From the IMG/VR virus record IMGVR_UViG_3300028197_001229, positions 1-64,000 of that record: a stretch of 64,000 bases of DNA, one strand, 5' to 3'. This DNA comes from a virus. The notes under the pieces were generated by a model. That model was not told the origin of the DNA. It saw nothing but the letters and a program-made list of their open reading frames with translations, and did not search any database. Of the stretch, positions 16,488-26,631 are shown in pieces (positions within the stretch are counted from its first letter, which is position 1; every line of letters begins with the position of its first letter). The position numbers and the translations under genes are program-made.

Positions 16488-16840
16488 AAGTTGAATCAAC
16501 AAAAAATACTGTAGTCAAAAGAGAAGAGAAAAATCTAAAAACTACAGAAGATGTACGTAACGGTCAGAAACAATTTCACTTCATGAGTGAGCTCAATCCC
16601 AAAATAAAAACTCAGTTAACATGGTTTGACTCGGTAGTTAAGCAGTGGAATGAAAAGTCAATTGAGGAAGCAACAAGTTACAACAGGATGAATCATGCTG
16701 CAGCTTTTGCGTTACAGCGAGACGCCAACTACTGTTACTCTGACAGAAAAAGGCTCATGTGTATGGGTCACGATAGTAGGTTTGAAAGTTCATACCAAGA
16801 GCAGGTTAGGGCATATCTAGCAACAAACATAAAAGACTAA
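16484..16840 (+). CDS. Unknown 118-residue protein
   Basis: 118 residues; ATGA overlap with the sigma-like gene and shares its last base with the next start. The N-terminal ~30 residues are lysine- and glutamate-rich; the rest is helical with QLTWFDSVVKQWNEKS and a Cys/Tyr-rich stretch (NYCYSDRKRLMCMGHD). No motif or family is recognised. Tight translational coupling with the sigma-like gene upstream and the gp25-like gene downstream suggests a tail-assembly or regulatory accessory role. Confidence 0.5.
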   Translation: MKVESTKNTVVKREEKNLKTTEDVRNGQKQFHFMSELNPKIKTQLTWFDSVVKQWNEKSIEEATSYNRMNHAAAFALQRDANYCYSDRKRLMCMGHDSRFESSYQEQVRAYLATNIKD

Positions 16841-17229
16841 TGAGAGCTATACAACTAAACTTCGAAGGAAGAGGTGCTGTTTTTAACTTTGACACACCTA
16901 TAGATGGCTTCACGTCAACTGTACAGAATTGTTTAGTTAACATAGGTCAAAAAGAAAACACAGATATAATTTATCCAAATAAAGGAACAGCTATACATAA
17001 CAACGCAGTTTCCGGAGGTTTAACATCTCCCGATTTGTTAGAAACAGCTTTATACGAATTAGCTACAGAAACACAGGATTTTGTACAAGATACAGAAGAA
17101 GATTTCAGCGAAGAAGAGTTAGCAGCTTTGGAAATTGAACTTGAAGTTTGGCAAGGGGATAAAGCCCGGGTCGAAGTTACAGCAACATCATCTACGGGTA
17201 CTATAGTCGGCAACATTTCTGAAATATAA
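16840..17229 (+). CDS. Baseplate wedge protein, gp25/GpW-like
   Basis: 129 residues. NIGQKENTDIIYPNKGTAIH (about residues 34-53) fits the gp25-like pattern, in which a short loop with 'gsd...P..Gt.l' follows the first helix. The C-terminus is acidic then beta-rich (ELEVWQGDKARVEV). Family role: part of the baseplate wedge that triggers sheath polymerisation, normally encoded just before the J/gp6-like gene, as it is here. Its stop overlaps the start of the next gene. The domain match is read by eye. Confidence 0.55.
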   Translation: MRAIQLNFEGRGAVFNFDTPIDGFTSTVQNCLVNIGQKENTDIIYPNKGTAIHNNAVSGGLTSPDLLETALYELATETQDFVQDTEEDFSEEELAALEIELEVWQGDKARVEVTATSSTGTIVGNISEI

Positions 17230-19256
17230 TGGAAATTAAAATAACAGATTATTTACCTAAAATATCAGAAGTACCAACCGAGCTGGTATCGGATGTCCGG
17301 TCTAGGTTGACTGCATATTTAAAAACTAAAGAAGAGTTTAAAGATATAGACTGTAGACCTAACTCGGTAGTTGGAGATTTAATAATATCTCCGTTGGCTC
17401 ACCTGGTAGCATCTTTAGAGCTAGGAATGAACAGGATAACTTCAGACATAGACTTAGCTAACGTAGCTGAGGGTACAATATACAATTGTGACTTTGTAAA
17501 ACAATACCTTAATAATTTCGGTCAAGGTCAAGTTTATGAGTATCCATCTACTGGCATTGTACAACTTACGTACAGTGATCCTACTTCAAAAATTTTAGAC
17601 TACGGAACTAAGTTTATGTTTGGTGCAGATGGTGGCGATAACTACATCTACGAGCTAGTTGGTGTTACCAATAATCTTAAAATAAAGAGCCCTTACGAAC
17701 AGATTGATTTAAATAATCCTGATGAAAAACAGTTAGTAAAAGTTTCTGAAAATAAGTATGTTATAAATTTAGCTGTAAAAGGACCTGCCGGTGTTGGTGT
17801 AAACGCAAATACGGATGCCGCTACTGATGTTCCGCACTCCTCTCTAATCTCAGCTAAAGCTTTGGGAGACTTCGATAGGGGTACGCTTCCAGAAAACATA
17901 ATGGAGCTAGCCAATAACGTACAGAAGACATATTACTCATCTAGTTTAAACAATAGGTCTGGTGCTGTAAGTTTTGTGATGCAGACATTTCCAGAAGCTA
18001 GAGGGGTTTCTCCAGTTATAAACGGAGACGTAGAAATGACCCGTGATAAAACTAACATATTAGGTGTTAAAACTGGGGCTATGGATATTTACATAAAATC
18101 TAGAGATAGGTATCTAGTAACCGAACAAGAGGCTAAGTTAGTTTACGATAACGATCGTGACTTATGGTTAGGCGCAACAGATGCCATAGAGCCTATGTTA
18201 TGGGTTGATAGTATACGTCGTGTAGGATCAGAAGAAATTTCTGTAATAGAAAATGTATATGGGAAATCATTAAATACAGAATTATGTCCTGACATGTCAG
18301 GATCTTACTCAAAATTTGAAAAACTAGGATTTGAAATAAGAGAAGGAGTAACCTCAGATGATGTTACTCCTGAAAATTATGTAAACGGTAGTTTGAATGA
18401 AGATGTTTTATCTAGTGATGTAAAGATAAGTATTATAGGTCAGTACCGTGGAGATGTATACATTAGCGATTACGAGCGGAACTTTACTTTACAATTCACA
18501 GATGTATTTACCGATGAGACTGATGGTCAGCCTAAGGTAAAAGCTATACTGCGAGACGACAAGTACCAAGATATTAGAATGGAACTTATACTCTCTCAGA
18601 ACCCTGATAACACTACAATGGCTCAGATAGAAAACTTATCTGAATTTAACGATTTTCTTAAAGGTATAGATATAGCTATCAGGAATCAATCTGGAACATT
18701 TAGTGAGAAGATATCGGTTCTTTCCGGTAATTCCGTAAGGTTAAAGATTACTGGTCGCGGTGGTGTATTTATAGTACGTTACAGATACGACCCAAGTTAT
18801 AGTATCGTAGATAAAACAGTTTCTGGTAAAGATGTACAGCCTGTTAATACGAGTGTACTTACCCGTAACTTCAAAACTTGTTATGTAAACAAAATCAATA
18901 TAGATTACAGAAAAAAATCAGGGCAAAATGTAGATTTACTCAAAGCTAAAGAAGAAATTGTAAACTACGTAAACAGACTGACATACCCTTACTCTTACGA
19001 AGAATATACGATTGCAGAAATAATGTTATATTATGGTGCCGAGGGTGTTCAGAAAATAACACAAGATGGACAGTTTTTTAGAACTTTAGCTAATATATAT
19101 TCGGTAGAAACGAGTGGGGATCATACGCTTATTGATGTAGAGAACCCTTACAGTACAACATTACAGCCGCCTGATAATGTGGACGGTATCGGACCTAGAA
19201 ACATAAACTATATACTGGACGGAGATAACGTCGTATTTAATGCAATACTCCTCTAA
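17229..19256 (+). CDS. Baseplate J-like / gp6-like wedge protein
   Basis: 675 residues. The N-terminus (EIKITDYLPKISEVP, then RSRLTAYLKTKEEFKDIDCRPNSVVGDLIISPLAHL) matches the typical opening of phage baseplate J/gp6-like proteins, where a helix is followed by a 'pGs...d.l..p.a.l' segment. The middle and C-terminal parts are mixed alpha/beta, with a conserved-looking NVDLLKAKEEIVNYVNRLTYPYSYEEYTIAEI near the end. J-like proteins form the wedge ring around the hub in contractile tails. It sits directly after the gp25-like gene and overlaps the next gene by 17 bases. This is one of the clearest structural calls in the region. Confidence 0.7.
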   Translation: MEIKITDYLPKISEVPTELVSDVRSRLTAYLKTKEEFKDIDCRPNSVVGDLIISPLAHLVASLELGMNRITSDIDLANVAEGTIYNCDFVKQYLNNFGQGQVYEYPSTGIVQLTYSDPTSKILDYGTKFMFGADGGDNYIYELVGVTNNLKIKSPYEQIDLNNPDEKQLVKVSENKYVINLAVKGPAGVGVNANTDAATDVPHSSLISAKALGDFDRGTLPENIMELANNVQKTYYSSSLNNRSGAVSFVMQTFPEARGVSPVINGDVEMTRDKTNILGVKTGAMDIYIKSRDRYLVTEQEAKLVYDNDRDLWLGATDAIEPMLWVDSIRRVGSEEISVIENVYGKSLNTELCPDMSGSYSKFEKLGFEIREGVTSDDVTPENYVNGSLNEDVLSSDVKISIIGQYRGDVYISDYERNFTLQFTDVFTDETDGQPKVKAILRDDKYQDIRMELILSQNPDNTTMAQIENLSEFNDFLKGIDIAIRNQSGTFSEKISVLSGNSVRLKITGRGGVFIVRYRYDPSYSIVDKTVSGKDVQPVNTSVLTRNFKTCYVNKINIDYRKKSGQNVDLLKAKEEIVNYVNRLTYPYSYEEYTIAEIMLYYGAEGVQKITQDGQFFRTLANIYSVETSGDHTLIDVENPYSTTLQPPDNVDGIGPRNINYILDGDNVVFNAILL

Positions 19257-20850
19257 AGATTTAGATCATTACAAGACAAATGAGTCTCTAATTAACTCAG
19301 GATCTTTTTGGTCAGATAGCATAACTGAAAAGCAGAAAGGAATACCTCTAGCCCTAGTACAGCTGTGTCACGAGTCTAGGTTGGTGCAGCAGACAGAAAC
19401 TATAATTAAACAACTACTGAATAGCGATACATATTCAGTAGAAAATATACATCATCCCTTTTCTGATACAGATGTCGTTTTTACTGGAGACAACACATTT
19501 GACGCGAGTTTGCAGGCAGATGCTGCACATCAGTTAGAAAATAGATTTGACCAAGGTAACAGGGGGTTATGGATGGTTAAGCTAGAACCTGTACTTGTAA
19601 CTAAGGGACTAGATAAAGATCTAGAAGAACTAGTAATTCCCATACGTATTAAGGGCTCTTACGGTACAGACCTAATTTTAAATTCTGATTTCTACGTAAG
19701 GAACAACTATATATGTTTCCTTCGAGATCCTGTAGGATTGTTTAGCGAAAATAAATTTTTAATAACGTTGGGTACTACTAACCCTAACAGTATTTATAGT
19801 TTTCCACTTAGAGTAAGCGCTGTTAAAGACGCAGAGTATTTAGTAAACTTTGCTAGACTAAGCCAATCAGCTAAAAATTTTAGATTAGTACTAGCGGAAC
19901 TGGGTGGTCTAAAGGTAATTACCGAAACTCAGTTTTTGGTACACAAGTCGAAAGATTTATCTAAGTTTACATATACTTTTGAAACCGAAATTATAACCGT
20001 AGACTATCCACATCAGGAATTACAAGTAGGTAAAAGGTATACTGCGGACACGATAATAGGTGATGGTATCAAACTGTACACACCAGATGGTACTCAAAAC
20101 TGGTGGAAAAAAATAGATTTTAAAGGTGGCATAGCCCTTAACAGTATAGCTGATAGTAAAAACATACTTATTCCTAACGAAACTGTTATGTCTTACGTAG
20201 CAGATGTAGATACGAATAGTAACATGGGTGACAAAGCACACGTACGGGTAGAGTTAATAGGCGAGCCGGATGATGTAGATGCTTACTGGGATTTAGTAGA
20301 AGTTCAGGAAAAAACTAACAATATTTATTTAAACGAAGTTATTGGTATAGGTAGAAACGATGTTAACTTTGACGACCAGATATTTTCGGGAATACTAAAT
20401 AGGGTTTTAGTTAAGTACGAAGATATAAATAAAGTTAACGACATATTCGGTTGGCAACGTGAGTATAGGAATCTGAATCTATTAAAAGATCCTGATATTA
20501 TAAAACCAAGCGACCCAACAACAAGTCCTGATCCTGCTATTAAATATGTAAATGCATTGGATGTATTTTTTAAAAGTGTATTAAAAGACACAGCTGTAGT
20601 AATACTAATTGATTACGAAGCAATTAGTAAAAATTTTCACAGGGTATGTAAGTTTATAGAAAATGAACAACCAGCCGGGTGTACAATGATTGTAATTATT
20701 AATTGTCCTAGCAAAAATGACACATATGATCTCGCAACCATTGGAAGTTCAGAATATAATTCTTTCCACTTAACAGTTTCAGAGGATGAAACATCTTACG
20801 ACCTCAACTCAATAATCGTTGACAGTTTTACAGCAGAATTAAATACTTAG
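19240..20850 (+). CDS. Putative baseplate wedge / peripheral protein
   Basis: 536 residues; start ATG lies 17 bases inside the J-like gene. The N-terminus is helical (SKDLDHYKTNESLINSGSFW) and the rest mixed beta strands with several aromatic clusters. No domain is recognised. Position directly after the J/gp6-like gene is where gp7-like or tail-protein-I-like wedge partners occur, so a wedge or fibre-attachment role is inferred. The final ~100 residues (TAVVILIDYEAISKNFHRV, then MIVIINCPS) look like a separate alpha/beta domain. Confidence 0.45.
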   Translation: MQYSSKDLDHYKTNESLINSGSFWSDSITEKQKGIPLALVQLCHESRLVQQTETIIKQLLNSDTYSVENIHHPFSDTDVVFTGDNTFDASLQADAAHQLENRFDQGNRGLWMVKLEPVLVTKGLDKDLEELVIPIRIKGSYGTDLILNSDFYVRNNYICFLRDPVGLFSENKFLITLGTTNPNSIYSFPLRVSAVKDAEYLVNFARLSQSAKNFRLVLAELGGLKVITETQFLVHKSKDLSKFTYTFETEIITVDYPHQELQVGKRYTADTIIGDGIKLYTPDGTQNWWKKIDFKGGIALNSIADSKNILIPNETVMSYVADVDTNSNMGDKAHVRVELIGEPDDVDAYWDLVEVQEKTNNIYLNEVIGIGRNDVNFDDQIFSGILNRVLVKYEDINKVNDIFGWQREYRNLNLLKDPDIIKPSDPTTSPDPAIKYVNALDVFFKSVLKDTAVVILIDYEAISKNFHRVCKFIENEQPAGCTMIVIINCPSKNDTYDLATIGSSEYNSFHLTVSEDETSYDLNSIIVDSFTAELNT

Positions 20851-20853
20851 ACA

Positions 20854-21411
20854 ATGACTAGCCTAAAAAAATTAGTTAGCACAGAGATAACAATAAAAAC
20901 TCTAGACAGTAATGGTAATGAAATTTCAGAAAAGAAATTTCAAAATCAATTCATTAAGGAAGGTGCCACCGTGTTATCACGACTTATGGTAGACCCCAGT
21001 GCGCCGAGGCCTTCTCACATCTACGCTAGGTTCAGTAGTGATTTAAGCAATGCGTCTGACGGTACAAACTTTACGATTGCACCCTTGGATGTAACTTATT
21101 CTGATTTTGTTACAGCTAATTCTAATACTGGTTGTTTGCGATCCAGGATATTTAGTACTGCAAAGTTAGAACCTAACGGAGATGTTGTAGATTCAAAAAT
21201 AACATTTTTCTTTAGAGTTACATCTGACAATGAATTAGAAGGAACATTTTTTCCAGAAAGTTCTAAGATTTATTATTTAGGACTTGCCGCAGCTAGAACA
21301 GTAAGTGACCCATCACAGGATCTAATGATGTCATTACTTTTAGCGGATGGTTTGGAAATTCCTACAAATGGGCAGCTGGCTATAGACTACACGCTTAAGT
21401 TAGGAGTATAA
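20854..21411 (+). CDS. Putative fibre-connector / baseplate appendage protein
   Basis: 185 residues, mostly beta, with the pattern NQFIKEGATVLSRLMVDPSAPRPSHIYARFS. A start of this type (residues that lead into 'G...la.l......p.yi..g') is common in small phage proteins that join fibres to the baseplate. The start is three bases after the previous stop, and the next gene begins at the base after its stop. No catalytic residues are visible. Assignment is by position and composition. Confidence 0.4.
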   Translation: MTSLKKLVSTEITIKTLDSNGNEISEKKFQNQFIKEGATVLSRLMVDPSAPRPSHIYARFSSDLSNASDGTNFTIAPLDVTYSDFVTANSNTGCLRSRIFSTAKLEPNGDVVDSKITFFFRVTSDNELEGTFFPESSKIYYLGLAAARTVSDPSQDLMMSLLLADGLEIPTNGQLAIDYTLKLGV

Positions 21412-23520
21412 ATGAGTAAACAACCAATACGTCACGTACAACCACTAGATGCACTGTCTAGTGATATAGTATCTACCCCAACTAAAGAACTTGAGGAGCG
21501 ACTTAGATTACTAGAAAACTCAGTAGCAAATTTGGCAACCAAAGGGACGCTGACAAATGTAATAATAAAGAATAAAAAAATACACAGTTCGGTAGAGTTG
21601 TATAATACTGTCTATTACAACAATAACTCAGGACTTTATGAACAAACTTTAGCACGTGTTGAGTTTACAGGTAACACTTACAATACTTTACCCACAGCTA
21701 TGGTTGTTGGTATAGTAGTTAAAATTTTAGGTAATACAGCAGATATCTTAGTAGATGGTAGTTGGCCTTCCGCAGTATTTCAATCGAGTAACAAACTTTT
21801 AGAACCGGGTGAGAATTATCAGGCAGGTAAGCCGTACTACATAAGCTCTGAATATTATGGTAGGATAACCGCAAGACCCCCTGCACTAGCTGTACAAGCT
21901 ATACTAGCTACAGGTGACACTATACTTATGAACAAAGTGTACGGTACACCTGAAGGGTTTGAGAAAACAGCAAAGTTTGAAATGAGCATGCGCCCGGTTG
22001 GTAGTACACGCACTGTCGGTAATGAAAGTAGGATAGTAGGATTTGATGGTCTAGAATCAAGTTCACTTACAGGTGAATGGACATCGACTAAAGATAGTTC
22101 TACATTTTCACAATCAGGATTCATGGTAGCTGAGGGTCAAGCTTTAGGGTTACCTCCCAGTTCATTGTGGGTGGAGTTTATAATCGGAACAGACGGTCAC
22201 TTAGTTGTAAACACCGCTAGTAGCTTAGCCCAGTTAGGTGAGCCTGACATTAAGAGTGAAACGTTTACGTCAGGAGTTTACGAAGCTGAAGATAGGCCGT
22301 TTGCGGTTACACTAGATAACCACGAAGACTTAAGAAGTTATGTAGTTAGCGACCAGAACAATGTAGCCATACAGCGGATTTACTTTAAATTTATTTGCAA
22401 CGAAGGTGAAACATTTAACTTAGACAAATACAGATCTGTAATATTTAAAGTACCTGACTCACTAAAGGGTTGGAAAGAATTAGATGCATCGAATATTGAG
22501 CCAGGTGCAGCAGGTTCCAAATACCAAATACAACCTTATTATTCAGAAGGTCTAAACAGTGATTACCCTGAGTATGAACATGTTCCTAATGATGTTAAAA
22601 AGTATTACGATACAAAGTCAGACTTTGGATTTGTTCAAAATTGGCCAGCCGAACCATTAAACAAAGCAATAGTAATGGTTAATGGTACTGAAACTAATTT
22701 GTCTGAAATGAGCGAGTTAGGTCTAACATCAAATTTCGGTGATGAGTACTATGATATGGGTATCTCTATAAAAACTCTATACTGGGGTACATCTTATGTA
22801 GAGACGCAACCATGGGACATAAGTTACGATAGGGTTATAGAATCCGGGGAGGATACACACAACTCAAACGCAAAGGTAGCGCATAGGGGTGCAAGCTCAG
22901 GTTCTAGTTGGTACTGGCAAGAAAGTCTATACAGTTTTGAGCCACTACTGAATCGTGGTTGGGTTTACACAAACAAACTGAGTGTATATCACAAGTCATC
23001 TAGGGTATTAGGTGTGGGAGTATTATCACCACTTAAGATAAAAGATTCTATAACTGGATTAGAACCCTCTTATGAAGGTGAACCTATTTCAGGGAATTTA
23101 TTACTTTGGTCGGAGGATCAGGAGAATGTATCACATACGACACAAGACATACATTTAGGTAGGTTTAGTACTACACCTATATACACTAACAACACTAAGT
23201 TTAATGTAGTTTTACGAGAGTTGATATTTATAGTACGTTCACAAAATAATTCAGAACTAAGCAACCAAGAGCTGGGTCAAACATTTGATGAATCAGACTA
23301 CGCGCAAGTTGATGTCGGTACCGGAACAGAAGGGCATAGTGTGTATAACATACTACAAAGAGCACCCGTAAAGGTACTGGAATATAATACATCTTGTGTA
23401 TTAACTTTAAATGAAACAGCCGCAATAATTCCACCTAATGGAGTAGTTCGTATAAATGTCTGGAGACCATTTGATGTAGAACAACGGGTGTCAGTAATAG
23501 TTACTGGTAAGGTATTCTAA
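21412..23520 (+). CDS. Putative tail fibre / baseplate-associated structural protein
   Basis: 702 residues. The N-terminal ~50 residues include a short coiled coil (TKELEERLRLLENSVANL) suited to trimerisation, followed by beta-rich domains (VELYNTVYYNNNSGLYEQ; ILGNTADILVDGSWPSA). The C-terminal half has Tyr/Trp-rich segments (GASSGSSWYWQESLYSF). This layout, coiled coil then beta modules, is typical of fibres or long baseplate appendages. No receptor-binding family is recognised. It is preceded by an AGGAG-like sequence within the upstream coding end, and its stop overlaps the next ATG. Confidence 0.45.
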   Translation: MSKQPIRHVQPLDALSSDIVSTPTKELEERLRLLENSVANLATKGTLTNVIIKNKKIHSSVELYNTVYYNNNSGLYEQTLARVEFTGNTYNTLPTAMVVGIVVKILGNTADILVDGSWPSAVFQSSNKLLEPGENYQAGKPYYISSEYYGRITARPPALAVQAILATGDTILMNKVYGTPEGFEKTAKFEMSMRPVGSTRTVGNESRIVGFDGLESSSLTGEWTSTKDSSTFSQSGFMVAEGQALGLPPSSLWVEFIIGTDGHLVVNTASSLAQLGEPDIKSETFTSGVYEAEDRPFAVTLDNHEDLRSYVVSDQNNVAIQRIYFKFICNEGETFNLDKYRSVIFKVPDSLKGWKELDASNIEPGAAGSKYQIQPYYSEGLNSDYPEYEHVPNDVKKYYDTKSDFGFVQNWPAEPLNKAIVMVNGTETNLSEMSELGLTSNFGDEYYDMGISIKTLYWGTSYVETQPWDISYDRVIESGEDTHNSNAKVAHRGASSGSSWYWQESLYSFEPLLNRGWVYTNKLSVYHKSSRVLGVGVLSPLKIKDSITGLEPSYEGEPISGNLLLWSEDQENVSHTTQDIHLGRFSTTPIYTNNTKFNVVLRELIFIVRSQNNSELSNQELGQTFDESDYAQVDVGTGTEGHSVYNILQRAPVKVLEYNTSCVLTLNETAAIIPPNGVVRINVWRPFDVEQRVSVIVTGKVF

Positions 23521-24398
23521 TGAAAGCTGCAGTTACACTAGAAAAGTTTACAGCTGAGTACAATTTCGATCCAGACCAAAGAAAAGGTTGGGCACTTATG
23601 GTGCGTGCAACAAATGCAGTTAATATGGACCCGGAAATATTTGTGTATCACAGGATGTTAAATACAGATGCCTATACAGGTGACTTGTTTGAAGCTGTAG
23701 CGTCTGTAAATCAATATTACGAAATACCAAAAAATGCTCCTAAGATCATAAATGAAGATGAATTGATTCCGTACTATAAAAGAAATCAATTAGAGGTATT
23801 TGCAAGAACCCCCAGCGAATTAGAAGAAATTTGGGAGTATATAAAAATAGATGTAAGTAGGTTGGTAGCAGATATAAATTCTACAGATATACTTACTGCA
23901 TTCCAAGGAGCTAACATAGCTGACGATGGTGGTTTAGAAACTTACGAAATATCGGAAAATAGAGTGTCCCTGGCTTTAAATTTTATGCCGGCTGGAAACT
24001 GGGACGGAGAGACAATAACCGATCCCAGCCACGATAAACAAGGTTGGTTACCAGTTACTGAGTTTGAAAATGGAATAGCCGAGCCTATAGACGCTATTCC
24101 GGAACATGCTTTGTTCTACTATAACATAGATGCTGACAAAGACTTTAAATTATTTTTTAAAAAATATATCAATAAACCATACAACAATAACATACTGGAA
24201 CTGAATGGGATGATGCTGTTATATGGTAGTGCAGGTGCATACAGCGTGACTAAAGATACAGTGTTCTGGTTAGAAAATAAAAACTGGACAATAGAGGGTA
24301 CACAACAAAATCCTTGGCCGGATGATTATATAGATGGTCTACCGTTATCTTACCTACCACAGTTGCGCCTAATCATGCCTGATTCTCAAAAGACTTAA
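23520..24398 (+). CDS. Unknown protein, last gene of the tail block
   Basis: 292 residues; TAATG coupling with the upstream fibre-like gene. The N-terminus (VTLEKFTAEYNFDPDQRKGWALMV) and the many acidic and aromatic residues give no family match. It is the 3' end of the tail transcription block and its last 26 bases overlap the 3' end of the convergent minus-strand gene. Likely a tail accessory or fibre-assembly protein by position only. No terminator hairpin separates it from the opposing gene. Confidence 0.4.
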   Translation: MKAAVTLEKFTAEYNFDPDQRKGWALMVRATNAVNMDPEIFVYHRMLNTDAYTGDLFEAVASVNQYYEIPKNAPKIINEDELIPYYKRNQLEVFARTPSELEEIWEYIKIDVSRLVADINSTDILTAFQGANIADDGGLETYEISENRVSLALNFMPAGNWDGETITDPSHDKQGWLPVTEFENGIAEPIDAIPEHALFYYNIDADKDFKLFFKKYINKPYNNNILELNGMMLLYGSAGAYSVTKDTVFWLENKNWTIEGTQQNPWPDDYIDGLPLSYLPQLRLIMPDSQKT

Positions 24399-26619
24399 TA
24401 TCTAAGTCGGAAACCTCAATGGGCCCACTACGGCTCTCGTATGTAAACGCTTTTAAATCTAGAGCCAGCCTAATAAATTGAGCTCCAGAATAAGCTAAGT
24501 TTTCCACATTATTTTCGGTTATTGTAAAGTCAGTACACTCTGTACGTATTATGTGATTTATAATCTTAGGTAGTAGTACTTTGAAGTATATAACATAGTC
24601 GTAGTTTAAACTAAAGTTACTAACGTCTAAACCTTCATCACAAAATATAAAAACTCCATGTTTGTAAAAATCGTGACAGTTGTCCTCACTAAAACAAACT
24701 ACTGGGTAACCTTCTATCTCTTCTATTTTAGTACCCTTAGATCGAGTATTAGTATTTAATTCTAATACAGAAGTTTGTCCGAAAACTTCGAACAACTGTA
24801 TTAGTAACTTTCTAGATTTTGTACTATCTACCAACCTTACAGTTGGAATATCCCACTTCATATAGGACCGACACAACATACCTACTAATAAGGACAATAT
24901 AAGATTTAATTTTGAATCAAACTTTAGCTTATTAGACTTAGGTAGCATACTGTAATCATAGTTACTAAAAAAAGAACGCTCCGGATGTGGCGTAGCAGTT
25001 CGTTCGGTTACAGTAAAACCAGAAGCTTCCCAAGCAAAACTACGAAAACTAGATCTATCGTCAGACCAACCCAACCTAGCTAGTCCGAATTCTGCTTTGG
25101 CAGAATTAGCTTCCTGCAGTAATATGTTGTTTAAATATTTGGCGTACCTTGTATCGTAAATTGTGGGTAGTTTAATATTCTCGTTAGTGTCACTAGTAAG
25201 TGCTTTCGTTAAAACTTTTATGACTTCGTAAGGCTGCTGTAAAGTTCTCTTAGAAAACACTACATCTTTAGCGACATCAGATATGTAGGCCGTGCCTTTA
25301 TAAAAAACATCTGAACTATTTTTAAACACTAATGTCCTCTTAAGTATTATTGTGAAATTAGTAATAGGTATAGACTCACCATTAAGATCTACATGGTAAC
25401 CATCCACAGTACTCCCCACTTGTTTACCTAATGCTCTGAAGTTTTTATTACTCCGTATAATCTCCTGCCCTGCTAACTCGAGAACTTGTTGTCGTCCAGA
25501 TTGTTTTAATTTTTCTATAATCTCAGATCTTATAAGTGCATCTGTAAAAGCGTGACCCATAAATTTAGTTATAGATTCCGTATCTTCTGATTTTTTAGTC
25601 AATAGACTAAAGAAACTATTAACAACTTTTGCCCTACAACACTTACTTAGCTTAAATGGTTCTAAATAAATATCGTTAGTAATACGTACTCTACTGGCAT
25701 ACTTAAAATAAACCATCATGCTAGCCAATACTTTACAGTTTTCTGCCGAAACAAGTAATGTCGGTAGTCTGTCGGGCTGTAGTGAGTAACTAAAACTTTT
25801 ACCCTTCCTTACACTATTCTTCCTAGACAGTAAAGTGCCGTACCCATTTCGGCTATGTTTCACCATATTATGCCTAGCGTGAGCGAGTTGTGTTATATCA
25901 TCACATATTACGCATATTTGATTATCAGGAGGCATAGTGTGGTAACCTAAGTACCCATGTGCAAATTCTGATTCATAAACTAGTATAAATTTACCAGATA
26001 CAATATCTTCTACAACTACAGAAGCTAAGGTGTGATAACTTGTGTGGTATGTATAAACTAGATAATCACTGCTCGTTGCTACTTTACAAATTTCTTTGGT
26101 AAAATCTTTAGACTCCCATAAACTTATAAGCTTTTTAAGAGAATCCCCAGACATATAAAACAAAAATTGAGGAATGTTCCCCTGTAACATGTTCTTATTA
26201 ATTAAACTCTCTTTTACAGTTGTAGGTATTTTGATACTTTTCGAACACTTAGCGAACACTCTATTAGCCAAACTAAGGTCTTTCAGATATAGTGCTATAT
26301 CGTTTTTCCACCACAATAACGTAGAAGCAACAGTAGGATCAGCACTATCAGAGCTTGCATCTAAGATAGACTCTACAGACTCTAAGTAACTTAGACCCTT
26401 TACATAAACAATTAGATCAACTATATTGCCATACTGAAACTCAGGATTATAAAACTGTGAAACCAATTCCTTACTTAATACATAAAACGAATTACCAGGA
26501 TTCTTTGGATCTTGGAAAACTGGTATGTGGTTTACACTGTTTAGTTCTACTAAACCCAACTCCTTACACACAGCATAGGGCGACCGAAGATCAAAAAGCA
26601 TATTGACTTTAGTGCGCAT
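24373..26619 (-). CDS. Unknown 748-residue protein, weak DUF927-helicase-like C-terminus
   Basis: 748 residues, a lone minus-strand gene. The N-terminal ~330 residues are not recognised and include CVICDDITQLAHA and a Cys pair (LSKCCRAK). From about residue 470 the sequence recalls the layout of DUF927/D5-like phage helicases: LARLGWSDDRSSFRSFAW, then a conserved-looking SLLVGMLCRSYM, then VRLVDSTKSRKLLIQLFEVFG where a Walker A loop would be, then NTNTRSKGTKIEEIEGYPVV and CFSEDN where Walker B would be. The Walker A glycines are absent, so ATPase activity is doubtful if the resemblance is real. The start is 28 bases from a divergent gene; the 3' end overlaps the convergent gene by 26 bases. 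Confidence 0.55.
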   Translation of the reverse strand: MRTKVNMLFDLRSPYAVCKELGLVELNSVNHIPVFQDPKNPGNSFYVLSKELVSQFYNPEFQYGNIVDLIVYVKGLSYLESVESILDASSDSADPTVASTLLWWKNDIALYLKDLSLANRVFAKCSKSIKIPTTVKESLINKNMLQGNIPQFLFYMSGDSLKKLISLWESKDFTKEICKVATSSDYLVYTYHTSYHTLASVVVEDIVSGKFILVYESEFAHGYLGYHTMPPDNQICVICDDITQLAHARHNMVKHSRNGYGTLLSRKNSVRKGKSFSYSLQPDRLPTLLVSAENCKVLASMMVYFKYASRVRITNDIYLEPFKLSKCCRAKVVNSFFSLLTKKSEDTESITKFMGHAFTDALIRSEIIEKLKQSGRQQVLELAGQEIIRSNKNFRALGKQVGSTVDGYHVDLNGESIPITNFTIILKRTLVFKNSSDVFYKGTAYISDVAKDVVFSKRTLQQPYEVIKVLTKALTSDTNENIKLPTIYDTRYAKYLNNILLQEANSAKAEFGLARLGWSDDRSSFRSFAWEASGFTVTERTATPHPERSFFSNYDYSMLPKSNKLKFDSKLNLILSLLVGMLCRSYMKWDIPTVRLVDSTKSRKLLIQLFEVFGQTSVLELNTNTRSKGTKIEEIEGYPVVCFSEDNCHDFYKHGVFIFCDEGLDVSNFSLNYDYVIYFKVLLPKIINHIIRTECTDFTITENNVENLAYSGAQFIRLALDLKAFTYESRSGPIEVSDLDIKSFENQA

Positions 26620-26631
26620 CTAATTAAGAAT
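26603..26631 (+). promoter_or_regulatory. Weak sigma-70-like promoter candidate
   Basis: TTGACT (26603-26608), 17-base spacer, AAGAAT (26626-26631), 17 bases before the ATG at 26648. The -35 half lies within the first codons of the divergent gene. The -10 match is poor. It is noted because a similar TTGACT-17-AATAAT arrangement occurs at 54365-54393. Confidence 0.25.
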
